DNA of 64,000 bases from Cryptomeria japonica (Eukaryota > Streptophyta > Pinopsida > Cupressales > Cupressaceae), in assembly GCF_030272615.1 (NCBI RefSeq), contig NC_081406.1, forward strand, positions 399,048,939 to 399,112,938. Direction: 5' to 3'. Of the stretch, positions 48,701 through 59,818 are shown piece by piece. The position numbers and the translations under genes were made by a program. Within the stretch, counting starts at the first letter, position 1, and each line of letters begins with the position of its first letter. The notes beneath the pieces are model-generated. The model saw only the letters and a list, made by a program, of their open reading frames with translations. It was not told where the DNA came from and made no database searches.

Positions 48701-49968
48701 TCCTTTACCTTTCACTAGACATGGTGCATCATTACCAAATCTTACATAACCTCCATCATAGTCTTCTAATTTAACAAACTTGTGTTTATCACCTGTCATG
48801 TGATGTGAGCACCCACTGTCTATGATCCAAGAATCATTTTTATTTATGTGAGATATTAGGGATTTTTCTTCATACCTTTCTTCATCTGATCCATCTTTAA
48901 TATCCACATAGACAACTTCCTCTGTATCAGTTTCATCAAATTTATCATCATTGGATTCCTCATCAGCTACTAGGCATGTCTTTCTGTCTCTCCTTCTAAA
49001 GTCTCGGTGTCCTCTATATTGGTTGTCTTTCTGCCTGTTATCTCAGTATTCTCTCTTTTCACTAGATTCTTTGTCAGGGCAATTAGAAGCCATATGTCCT
49101 ATTTTATCACAGTTAAAACATTTTAAAGGTAGCTTTCCTTTATACTTACCTTTTCCTCTCGGTAACCTTCTGGCTAATAATTCTTCAAACTCTTCTTGCT
49201 TTTTGATTTCTTCATATAGTTTGTGTACCTCTTCCATGTTTTTATGAAATCTTTCACTTGCTCCATTGTGATTTCCTTCAGTATACTTATACATTCTATC
49301 ATCGTAATCATTATATTCACCAATATGAAAAGAACTGAATGCAGATTCTACTTTATTTACCGAAGACCCACTATTATCAAAATTTCTTAACTCAAATGCA
49401 TGTAGCTTACCAATAGTAGCATCCAAAGAAATAGGCATATTTGGTACAGACCTTAGTTCATTGATTGCAGAGACTCGAATGGCATAAAAGGTAGAAGTGT
49501 TCTAAGTAACTTACTTGTTACATCCTTTTCTTCAATAGTTCCTCTTGCTCCTTTGATTTGATTGACAGTCTACTTTAACCTTGTACTGTATTGAGTTATG
49601 TTCTCACCTTCATTAATTCTCATGGATTCAAGTTGACCTCTTAGGCTATCTACTTTTGCTCTCTGAACATGTTCATCACCGCCATACACAGATATGAGCT
49701 TGGTCCACATTGCTTTTGCATCATTACAACCTTCTAGATCATTAAACTTTGAGTCAGTCGATGCTGATGTTATTTCAATCATAGCTTGAATATGTTCTTT
49801 CTTTGCCTTTATCTCTTCCAAGGTCATCAGGTTGGTGCTTGGTGGTATGTAATAATTCTCCAAATAATATGTTGCATATTCTCCAATTCCTGATAAATGC
49901 AACTTCATCCTTTTTTGCCATGTGGAGAAACTTGACTTATTCAGCTTTGGTGCATCCCTTTTATACAT
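45782..49968 (-). pseudogene. TE-I gag-pol polyprotein
   Basis: Gag from ATG 49968 (MYKRDAPKLNKSSFSTWQKR) carries a good knuckle, CFNCDKIGHMASNC (about 49115). The protease site is [13 protein letters not shown] (about 48810), intact. Integrase has HTNLCGP (48243-48263), [10 protein letters not shown] and NGIAERTNR. Reverse transcriptase (46171-47223) has [31 protein letters not shown] and [11 protein letters not shown]. RNase H has YTDADW, then [12 protein letters not shown] in another frame, and FTKPL before the stop at 45782. The frame breaks near 46210, 48290-48460 and 49040, and there are stops near 49570 and 45915. Otherwise the domain set is complete. The Asn in HTNLCGP is discussed as a finding. 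Confidence 0.92.
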
Positions 49969-50018
49969 CTTCGGATCTTTGCCTCAAGTACCTTTAAACT
50001 TTTTTTCCAGAGTCTAAG

Positions 50019-50030
50019 GCTCTAACACCA
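50019..50030 (-). promoter_or_regulatory. TE-I primer binding site
   Basis: Minus-strand TGGTGTTAGAGC, two bases from the LTR; two differences from the initiator-Met consensus. Confidence 0.8.
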
Positions 50031-50032
50031 AT

Positions 50033-51527
50033 TGTAAAGTTTTGATGCCAATAGATAGTAAGATGAGATGGGGGGGGGGGTGAATCATACAAACTTAACT
50101 TGTTACATATTTTCAACTGATTCAACCTCGATAGCTTATACTTTAGAATATGTAACCAAAACTTTAAAACATTCAAACTTATGAACAGATAACATCACAA
50201 CACATATAACACCAGATTTAATGTGGAAACTCAAATAGGGAAAAACCACTGTGGGATTTCAGACCCACTAAGAAATATACCCTTCTAGAGTATGCTTGGT
50301 TAAAAGCAAATCCTATTAAAGATTACAAACACATTGCTAGATGTGACCTGGTTAAGGGATTTCCCTCAGACTTGTTAGATTCTTGCACTTTGTTAGAAGT
50401 GACCTTGTCAAAGGATTTCAAATGCTCATTTAGAATGTTACCTTGCTAGAGGGTTTACAAATAAGACTGTTAAGTCCACTCGGTTAAGAGATTTTTTGTC
50501 ACTTACAAAATAAACAACAGTAATAAAATATATCTGCAACTTCACATCTGAAATGCTAAAGCAGATTCTATTTGCTCAAAACAATCTTGTCATAAGACTT
50601 ATCTAGTCCCTTGTTGGGCTTGCTGGGCTTCTCAATCTGTTCTTCAATTAGATCTTCAAGCTTCTGAGCTCAGTAAACAATCCTATAGCATCACTGTGCA
50701 TACAATTTCTCGCACCCATTGTTTATCAACAATTCCTTATTTATAAACAATTTCTAACCGCTTAATCTCCTTGATCATATTTCTCATGATCAATCTTAGC
50801 CATCAAATCATTAAACTTGACTAGGTTCAATGTATCCTTCGATCTGAAAATATTTTACCTCACCTTGGAACTTGCATTCCTTCCTAGGAACTTGTGCTAG
50901 GTTAATGCGGTTCAATCTGTGTTGTAGATCTTCCTCTTAATTTTCCATTGTTGTAGATCCTTAACAAACTTCTTGCACGACATACCAATCATTTATTCAT
51001 CTCCAACTCATCAACATCCTTCATTAAATAATTTTTTCATCCATCCAATGTGATCTGTTATAACTCGGTTGTTACTTGGTTAATACTGAACTTCGCTCGG
51101 TAGACATTATGCCTTCTTTAATCGATATCGATAACCTTAGGGTTTACCGACTAGGTTCTTTGTTCGGTGACATAGTACAATATTAAACTTATAATCAACA
51201 ACATATGTAGGATATCAAAATAATCAAAACAACATGATCCCATCATTGTCTAACTCGGTAATAGTTGCCCATTGAATAACTTATTATTCCCCTTCATTAT
51301 CACATTCTTTCTGTGTCACTTACCGACCTCCTAATACTCATCAACACATACTTCTCAAGATATGGCAACATCATACTGAATTAGAAAATCAATTTCTTGA
51401 CATCAATGACAAAATAATATTATAAAGACATTAATCATCCTTCTTTAGTTATATCAATAATCTCCAACAGCCTTCTCAATATCCTTATTGAAATGCCAAC
51501 AATCTCCTTTCTATTGTAATGCCAATA
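50033..51527 (-). repeat. TE-I 5' LTR
   Basis: 1495 bp matching 43870-45360. The last bases are CCAATA instead of TCAACA, a decayed terminus. A G run of 11 at about 50070 lies in the conserved GGTGAATCA block. Confidence 0.9.
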
Positions 51528-51960
51528 GAAAATGCCATCACTAGGAAAAGTAGGGACAATACCATCTTCTAGCACAAAATTAACCTCATGAGGGGAGTAT
51601 TATTTAGGAGGGATATGAACATCTTTCTCCAAAGATTCATGCTTAGGAAGGAGATATTTGGAAGAAGTTCTCATAACCTCTTGTTGTACTAACATGCCCC
51701 CATTGGTAAGACCAAATTTAGGAGAAGATAAGTCAATATCTATTAATACCTTTTCACTTGGAGATGCATGATGTAAAGAAGGTAATGTAACATTAAGAAA
51801 GGTGTTTATGAGATCATCCTCTTCCTCTAAGATGGCTAGATGAGAAGGGCACATTTTAGGAGAATTGTCAAGATCACTCTTCAAATCTTCATCCTTAGAG
51901 CATAGGAGAGTTTTGAAGGGGTTGTAACAACTCTTTTAGGCAATAAAATTTTGTCATAGA
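51528..51960 (-). pseudogene. TE-G polyprotein, upstream part
   Basis: Minus-strand reading with DDLINTFLNVTLPSLHH and SPSEKVLIDIDLSSPKFG, the same acidic Ser/Pro style as 43390-43860. It is the upstream part of that protein, separated by TE-I. The true start codon is not clear. No classical gag core or zinc knuckle is seen. Confidence 0.6.
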
Positions 51961-52383
51961 TAGGAAGAGATTCTTTAAGAGGGAAAAATTGAAACAAGGG
52001 AAGCTAACCCATTATCACATCTATGAAATGAATGCATCATGACAAAAAATTTCCTCTTTCAAATGGTAACATATATAAAATAGAAGGAAATGTTCAATTT
52101 TAACCAATGCACATACTCTTAATGTTGATTCATATAACGAAATTTATGAGTGAAATGTGTTCCTAAACCAGATCTGAAATTAATGATCCAAATTAAGCTA
52201 TCCGCAAGTTCAATTTTGAATTGAAAAATTAGGGTTTGGGCAAAATTAACCTCTAAATTTTTAAAAATTGCAAGGAATTGAAACTTGTAAATGTAAATTT
52301 GAATTTGAAATAGAGAAAAAACCCAGATATGAGAACATAAAGCATAATTAAAGAATATTGGATTCATGTCGGGTTCACCAAAA
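51961..52383 (-). promoter_or_regulatory. TE-G leader and candidate primer site
   Basis: AT-rich leader. The minus strand beside the LTR (52363-52380) reads TGGTGAACCCGACATGAA. It begins with the TGG expected for a tRNA 3' end complement, but I cannot name the tRNA. Confidence 0.5.
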
Positions 52384-54040
52384 TGTGGAGGTGGGAAAAG
52401 TGAGATCAGGTGACTAGGTCCTAATCCCACTTTTGCCAACACATTGGGAGTATGAAAGATCCCAGGGAGATAGATCACTTTGGCTACTTATTGTGAGGAA
52501 TAGAGAGCCAAGGAATATCTCTTAGGGTTTTTATTCCTTTGTTGTAAATGATGAGAAAAACTAGGGTTTGAATGATCAACTAGACTAGGAGATGAAAAAT
52601 AAAGCACAAATGAACTTGAAATTACACAAACTTGTGGATTTGAAACTGAGATACTGAAAAAATGAAAGGGGGAGGATTTTGGATGAGTACCTAATACTAC
52701 AAACTGAGCCAAACTAACCAAGACCAGGGTGTCATGCCACTGTCCCTAAGAATCTGACAGAGAGCTGTAACTAGAAAGATGGAATCTGAAGGTCCTGAAC
52801 CTGAAACCTGCAAAAAATCATTGTAGAATGGATGGACCAAGGTGCCATGACCCTTTCCTAGAAGTACTAGGGCACCATGCCCCTATTCTTGACATTTTTC
52901 TACAAATTTGAGACTAATGGGTGGTTCTAGTGCCTTTTCTTGATTTGAAACTACCTCCAGGTATCTGTTCTTGCACCTGCAACTAAAAAGGGAAGGTTTG
53001 GGTGGCTATATAGGGTTTTTCCTTATTCAAACCCCTGTGTTGGTGATTTTCACCTCCACAAATAGCCGATAATGTACTGAAAATGTGTGCACTAGAAACT
53101 TGTGTGTATGCAGGGTCCTAAATGATAAGAAACTAGAGCGACCCTACGCGTGACAATAAACCCTAAATGTAAGTGTAAATGAAAATGAAAATGACAATGA
53201 TTCAAATAAAATGTGCTAAATGATCTAAAGCATGAATGTAGATATGCAAATTGATGTAAAAAATCTCATACAAAGACATGAAATCATATCAATCCCCGAG
53301 GGAGAGATATTGCCACTAGATCTCCTATTAATATTTAATGTCTTCAAGGCTCATAATTGATGATGAATGCTTGATAAAATTTTGTTGAATTTTTTTGAAT
53401 GTTGTTAAAGACTCCACATAGGCTTCTCTTTCACTACATAGAACGCTCCTTGTAATCGCTTGTTCTTCGATCTTGAATTTTTTTCCATCCCTTCAAATGA
53501 AGAAAGAGAGTTCTTATGTATGAAACCCTAGATCTTAATTTTGACTTAATTCCATCTTTAGGCCGACCTAGGAATTGAATTTCCCACCAATATTTTGGGG
53601 TTAAGCATTATAATATGATAGAATTATGCTCTTGAAATTTCGGGAAAAAAGTCGAGGACCATGTGCACTTTCACCACGGTCCAACCAACTTTTCATCAAA
53701 TTTTCAAGGCTATTAGATATGATGATATTAGAAAGAATCCCATATTTACAGCTGATTTCAAGGTATTTTGATATGCAAAATCGGGCCTTAAAAGGTCGAA
53801 ATAGGACATAATTAGGGTTTATGATTAAATGTTTTATTGGAGGAATAAAATAAAAAGGGTTACACTTAGGGTAAAGGGACCAATTTTATAATGTGGAGAA
53901 CACTTTAGTTTTAGTTAAAATTAATTAATGAAATGCTTAAAGGGAAATAATAATGCAAGATGCAAACACATTAAGGCGGGTGCTAAACTAAGTGTGAAAT
54001 TGTACCACCCTAGCAAGGGTGTACAATTTACAATACTACA
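52384..54040 (-). repeat. TE-G 5' LTR
   Basis: 1657 bp, TGTGGAGGTGG to AATACTACA. It is uninterrupted and matches 37611-40071 minus TE-H. It contains the empty site of TE-H at about 53978-53990. Confidence 0.88.
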
Positions 54041-54065
54041 TGTATATATATATGTATGTATATAT
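54041..54065. repeat. Microsatellite, middle segment
   Basis: 25 bp of TATA/TATG repeat between TE-G and TE-J. The first five bases (TGTAT) are the TE-G duplication and the last five (TATAT, 54061-54065) the TE-J duplication. Confidence 0.9.
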
Positions 54066-55140
54066 TGTTGGAAATATGGATGGAGTAACTGAGAGGGGAG
54101 GGGTGAATCAGTTACCACAAAAATAAATCCACAAGTGCCTTAGATGTCTTTAATATAAACTGCTGTAACTCGGTAAATTAGCTTATCATTGTTCATCAAA
54201 CATTAATATGCATGAAACAAATAACATGAACACAAGTAAAACCAGATATAACGTGGAAACCCAATTTTGGGAAAACCACCAATGTAACTAGTTACTGATT
54301 TTCACTCTTCTGAAGTGAGCCCTGTTAGGAGCCAACCCTGTTAAAGGTTACAAAACACACTGTTAGGTGTGACCCTGTTAGAGGATTTGATCACCCTGCT
54401 AGGAGTGGCCTTGTGAAAGGTCTTAAGAACAATTCAACCGAATTGTCACCTTGTCAGAGGATTTACAAAATGGTTGTTAGACCAACTCTGTTAAGAGATT
54501 TTGGTATCACTGCTACACTGGTTAGAAAGCAACAATGAAGTGATCTGAATTAAATACAACTTATCTTGCTGATACAGATCTCTGTTCTGTGCCAATAGAT
54601 CCTTACTGATCACATATATCTTTTCTGCACCTCAAGGATATCACTGATCCTTCATCAGAATTCGCACATTTCTGCTCCTTCACATTTCCATACTTTTCAC
54701 TCTTTTTCCCACACTTCAAAATCGCAATTTGATCTCTCATATATACCATTCAGGTTACCAAGTCGGCTCAATTATAAGTTACAATAAATATTACATAGGT
54801 CGGCTACATATACAAGTTTCAATTAATAAATATTGCTTTGGTCAGCTGCATAAACATTTCACTGATGCTCGGTGAACACTGCTGATTCTTCGGTAACCGA
54901 CTGAACTCGGTAAGTACTGCGAGCTCGGTAAAGACTGACTTTCCTTCACATATTCTTCGAAGACCGACTGAACTTGGTAAATACTGCGAACTCGATAGAC
55001 TCTGTCTAACTGCCTTGCCGAACATTCTGAACTCGGTAGACTCTGTCTAGCTACTTTGCCGAACATTCTAAACTCGGTAGACTGATATGACATTTGTGTA
55101 ACATCAAAGACAATACACAATTAAACAATTGTATCCAACA
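54066..55140 (-). repeat. TE-J 3' LTR
   Basis: 1075 bp, TGTTGGAAATATGG to GTATCCAACA. It contains the GGGGAGGGGTGAATCA block, about eight CCCTGTTAGAGG-like motifs (54315-54505), and a 41-bp tandem repeat on the U3 side at 54988-55069 with a partial third unit. Confidence 0.95.
54988..55085 (-). repeat. 41-bp tandem repeat in TE-J LTR U3
   Basis: Two full units (54988-55028, 55029-55069) and a partial third. Each carries ACTCGGTAGACTCTGTCTA and TTGCCGAACATTCT. They lie 55-155 bp inside the LTR's upstream end, where enhancer repeats are often found. The same array is at 60741-60838 in the other LTR. Confidence 0.8.
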
Positions 55141-55533
55141 ATCTCCCTCTTTGGCATTGCTGGCAACACAACATGTCATAGCAGAATGAAATTTGAAAAC
55201 AGGTCTTTTCTTTTATGATAGCAACATGCCAACATAACTTTCCCTTTGGATAGAGAACACTCCCTCTGTGAAGTAACTTCATCTTTGGATGGTAAAACTC
55301 TCCCTCTTTATCAAACAACTCTCCCTCTTTATCTTAATGAACTTTCTTTCAAATTTTAGTAGGATATGACAGTAACTCTCCCTCTTTGACAACACATGCC
55401 AAAGACAATAAGACTTCATCTGAGTTATAATGTACCTTTTGTACTGATTCATATGCAATATTTTCCTGATTATACTGCATCAACTAGTAGATTTTCCACT
55501 TAGGATGAGTTGATGCATCACTAAAACTTTTCT
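55141..55533 (-). promoter_or_regulatory. TE-J polypurine tracts and 3' untranslated region
   Basis: Plus-strand CTCCCTCTTTGGCA directly after the LTR is the main tract. Similar CTCCCTCTTT or TTCCCTTTGG tracts occur at about 55240, 55260, 55305, 55320 and 55378, at least five extra copies. No ORF. Confidence 0.75.
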
Positions 55534-58500
55534 TTAGTGAATTTCAGATAGGGGAGTGACCCCTAACTTACCTCTTAGATACAAGAATGCATCCTTAGCC
55601 AATGGTTTTGTGAATATGTCAGTAATTTGTTCCTTTGTGTGAATATATTCCAATCTGATCTCTTTGTCCTGCACCAATTCTCGGACAAAATGATATTTTA
55701 TTGCAATGTGCTTGGTTTTGGGATGCATTACTGGATTCTTGGACATGTCAATTGCACTTGTATTATCATAGAACATAACAATTGGTTCTTTGATTTCCAT
55801 TTTCATGCCTGCCAATAGCTGTTTAAACCAAACAACATTTGAACAATTTACTGCTGCAGCAACATATTCTGCTTCTGCTGTAATTGGGATATACAGTTCT
55901 GCTTTTTGCTTGTCCAGGAAACCAATCTCTTTCCTAGAAAGAATGCTCCTCCGCTTGTACTTTTTCTATCATCAATGTTTCCTGCCCAATCAGCATCAGT
56001 AAATACTTTCAAATCAAAATTTCCTCCAAATTTGTACCATAATCCATACTCTTCAGTTCCTTTCAAATATCTCATTATTCTTTTGATTGCCGTCATGTGA
56101 CTTTCTCTTGGCTTTGCTGAGAATCTTGCAACAATACCAACTGCAAGAGCAATATCTGGCCTAGTATGAACAACATATTGCAGCTTTCCAATCATAGATC
56201 TATACAGTGTTTGATCTACTTCTTGTGATTCATCTTCCTTGGTAAGCTTTAATCCAGTACACATAGGAGTTCCAACTGGTTTACAATCTTCCATACCGAA
56301 CTTTTTCAGTATCTCTTTGATGTATTTTGATTGTGTAATGTAGATACCATTTTTGTTCTGTTGAATTTGAAGACCAACAAAGAATTTGATCTCACCAAAC
56401 ATAGACATTTCAAATTCCTTATTCATTTGTACTGAAAATTCTTTGCAAAGATCATCATTTCCTGTGAAAATAGTATCATCTACAAATATTTCTGCTAAGA
56501 CAATTTTGTTATCTGATCCTTCCTTGATATACAAGCTACTGTTATCATTAGTTCTTTGAAATCCAATCTGAATAAGATAGTTATGCAATCTTTCATACCA
56601 TGCTCTAGGGGCTTGTTTCAGACCATACAATGCTTTATGTAATTTGCAGACCATGTCCTTCTTTTGTGGATCAACAAAACCTTCAGGTTGTTCAATATAA
56701 ACCTCTTCATCCAATATACCATTAAGAAATGCAGATTTAACATCCATCTGATAAACTTTGAATCCTTTGTAGGCGGCATATGCAAGTAAGGTTCTGACTC
56801 CTTCCAATCTTGCAACAGGAGCAAAAGTTTCTCCATAGTCTATTCCTTCTTGTTGAGCATATCCTTTGCATACTAGTCTTGCTTTATTTCTTGAAACTTT
56901 GCCACCTTCATTCAGTTTATTTCTGAATACCCACTTAGTTCTAATGACATTTTTATCCTTAGGTCTGGGTACAAGAGTCCATGTCTTGTTTTTCTCTATC
57001 TGTTCTATCTCTTCTTTCATAGCCTCTGTCCAACTATCATTTCCCAATGTATCTTTGACATTTCTAGGTTCAAAATTAGCAAGTAAACAAGTACTTTTCA
57101 ACTTACCTCTTGTCATGGTTCCTTCAGATTTGTCTCCAATGATCTGATCTGCTGAGTGATGTCGTCTGACATACTCGGCTAATACAGGTTTCTTGCCTTT
57201 AGAATGAATTTCATCATTGTCCTCTTGTTCTTCAACTGGCTCGGTAAATATTTGCTCGGTTTCTTCAGACTCGGTAGACACTGGTTCTGGTTCATCAGAC
57301 TCGGTAGATACTGGCTCGGTTTGCTCTTTCTGTAACTCGGTTACTGATGACTCGGGAGTAGAAGATTCCTGATTTGCAGATGTATCTGGTATTGTATCAG
57401 GTTCAATAGACACAAATCTTCTATAATCTTCTGGTTCTCTTTTGCTTTCTTCTTCAGATCTTTCTGCAAACTCATCAACTTTCACATGTGCACTTTCTAT
57501 AACTTTTTGAGTAGACAAGTTCAAACATCTATATGCTTTACTCTTGCAAGAATATCCGAAGAATATACCTTCATCACCTTTCACATCAAATTTTCCTTTT
57601 CTAGATTCTTTCAAAATGTAACATTTACTTCCAAATACTTTTAGGTAACTTACATTAGGTTTGTAGCCATACCATAATTCATAGGGGGTTTTGAATGAGT
57701 CCTTCTTCAGCTGTACTCGGTTCAAGGTATGAACAGCAGTGCTGATAGCTTCCTTCCAGTATTTGATAGAAATATTCTTTTCAATCATTAAGGTTCTTGC
57801 ACAATCCATGATGGATCTGTTCCTTCTTTCAGCTATTCCATTTTGCTCAGGAGTTCTAGGGGCTGATACTTGTCTTTTGATTCCTCTTTCAATGCAAAAG
57901 TTATTGAATTCATGAGAGATAAATTCACCACCTCTGTCTGACCTTAGACATTTAAGTCTTTTACCTGTTTCTTTTTCTACTCTAGCCAAATACCATTTGA
58001 ACTTTTCAAATGCTTCTGATTTGTTCCTTAAATACATGACAGTCATCATTCTTGAGTAATCATCAACAAAAAGAATGAAGAACTTTTCTCCTGTATAACT
58101 TTCAGTTCCTATGGGTCCACATAAATTAGTATGCACAATTTCTAATATATCTTCAGATTGATAGTTTTTGCTTTTGAAACTAGTCTTTCCCATCTTTCCA
58201 ATTTGACAATTCTTACATAGACCGACCTCACGTTTCTTTATATCTGGTATACCTCTTACTTTTCTGAATTTACTTATTTTCACTAGGTTATCAAAATTTA
58301 CATGACATAACCTTTTGTGCCATAACCAACTTTCTTCAACTTGAGCAATAAAACATGAATTTTCACTTGTTTCAAGTCGGAATAAATTACCTTTTGTTTG
58401 AGTGCCTGATGCAATCAGCTTTCCTTGATTATTTAGCAGTTTGGCCTTTCCATGCATGAATTCCACCTTGAGTCCACTATTAAGTAGCTGTGCCACACTC

Positions 58501-59756
58501 ATCAAGTTGTGATTGAGACCTTCAACCCAGTAGGCATCATCAAATACAAGTTCTTTGGTTATAGGGATTCTACCTCTTCCTTTTATGTAGCGAGGTTCAT
58601 TATTACCAAACCTTACACTACCTCCTTCATAGTCTATCAGATGTTCAAACTTGGTTTTATCACCAGTCATATGATGAGAGCAACCACTGTCTATGATCCA
58701 AGTATCATTTTTGCTTATATGAGAAATAAGTGCCATCTTATCTTCCTCATCATTATCAGAATCATCTCTTATAGCAATATAAACAATTTCATCTTCACTA
58801 TTATCAGAATCCTTAGCCATAAAGCATGTTTTCTTACCTTTGAATGATTTGTAGTCCTTTTTGCCATTCCATTTGTGATCTTTCTTCTCATCTTTGCTCT
58901 GCTTGTTTGGGCATCTAGCAGCAATATGACCGACTTCATCACATGAAAAACAGATTAGAGGAACTTTGCCTCTGTATTTTCCTCTGCCTTTGGAATATTT
59001 CTTTGCTAGAAGAGCTTCAATTATTTCAAGATCATTGTCTAAACTTGGTTCTGATTCATCTTCACTTTCTGACCGAGATTCCTTTTTCTTTTTGCCTTTC
59101 TCCTTGAGTGAAACCTTAGCTTCAAATGTTGATTCCATGTTTTTGGAAGCTGGAACATAGTTGTCATAGTTGTCTAACTCAAATGCAGTTAATCTTCCAA
59201 CTATGGCCTCTAAATTTATCTTGTGATTTGCTTCACATCTTCTTTCCTGAATTGCAGAAACTCTGATTGCATAAATGGGTAGTAATGTTCTGAGAACTTT
59301 GCTTATGACTGTTTCCTCTGAGATATCACCTCCAGAAGCTTTGATTGCACTGACACTGGCTTTGACTCTTTCAACATATTTTGCAATATTTTCATCCTCA
59401 CTCATTTTTAATTGATCAAACTGTCCTCTCAAGCTTTCTGCTTTGGCTCTTCTCACATTGTCATCACCACCATAGATATCTTTTAGCTTGTTCCACATTT
59501 CAAATGCAGTTTTGCAATCTTTGACATCATCAAACTCTTCATAGCTTAGGGCAGATGCAATGTCTATCATCATGGTGTTATGAGTCTTCTTTGCAGCAAT
59601 ATCAGCAACAGTTAGTGTACCAGTGGGTGTCACATATTCTGTGTCAAGATGTGTCAATCCTGTATCTCCAATGGAAGCCAAATGGAGTCTCATGAGACCT
59701 TGCCATGCTGAAAAGTTATTTCTATTTAGCCTTGGAATTTCCCTCTTGTAAGACAT
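55534..59756 (-). pseudogene. TE-J gag-pol polyprotein (one frameshift)
   Basis: ATG at 59756 ([20 protein letters not shown]); one open frame of 1302 codons to 55848. Gag (about 1-290) has knuckle [14 protein letters not shown]. The protease site is [13 protein letters not shown] (about residue 355). Integrase (about 480-720) has [30 protein letters not shown] and NGIAERRNR. An acidic Thr/Glu-Ser-Glu linker follows. Reverse transcriptase (about 920-1160) has [28 protein letters not shown] and FVDDTIF. RNase H has [19 protein letters not shown] one-base loss near 55890 shifts the frame; the RNase H end continues at 55534-55815 (KTKHIAIKYH, IFTKPL). Length is normal for a copia polyprotein. 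RNase H integrity is broken and the first integrase Asp is Asn, so this copy may need help in trans. Confidence 0.95.
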
Positions 59757-59804
59757 CTTGATCTTTAGCTTAGATCCTTGAAATCCTTCCTATAAGCACC
59801 GAAA

Positions 59805-59816
59805 GCTCTGATACCA
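59805..59816 (-). promoter_or_regulatory. TE-J primer binding site
   Basis: Minus-strand TGGTATCAGAGC, a perfect complement of plant initiator-Met tRNA, two bases from the LTR. Confidence 0.95.
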
Positions 59817-59818
59817 AT

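Larger units (their letters stand above)
43870..51527 (-). mobile_element. TE-I: near-complete copia retrotransposon
   Basis: LTRs at 43870-45360 and 50033-51527 (about 1.49 kb), with GGAAA on the left and GAAAA on the right as a one-mismatch target duplication, inside the TE-G coding region. Primer site at 50019-50030. Gag, protease, integrase, reverse transcriptase and RNase H are all present in copia order but with several frameshifts and stops. The two LTRs differ by scattered substitutions of a few percent by eye, so it is younger than TE-C and somewhat older than TE-J. Confidence 0.92.
37611..54040 (-). mobile_element. TE-G: gypsy-like element with protease but no visible RT
   Basis: LTRs at 37611-40071 (with TE-H inside) and 52384-54040 are flanked by TGTAA and TGTAT. 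The left LTR is followed by a C-rich tract that is polypurine on the minus strand. After removal of TE-I the interior is about 4.65 kb. It encodes a Pro/Ser-rich acidic protein, a gypsy-type aspartic protease and a further Ser-rich tail, with no reverse transcriptase, RNase H or integrase. It is non-autonomous unless domains were lost by deletion. Inserted in a microsatellite. Confidence 0.82.

Noticed and set aside
54315-54505. CRISPR-like array of short repeats
   Set aside because: The repeat is degenerate, spacers are irregular and short, and it lies within a plant LTR; no CRISPR genes.
59805-59816. Possible tRNA gene near tRNA-like sequence
   Set aside because: Only the 12-base complement of the tRNA 3' end is present, next to an LTR; it is a primer site.
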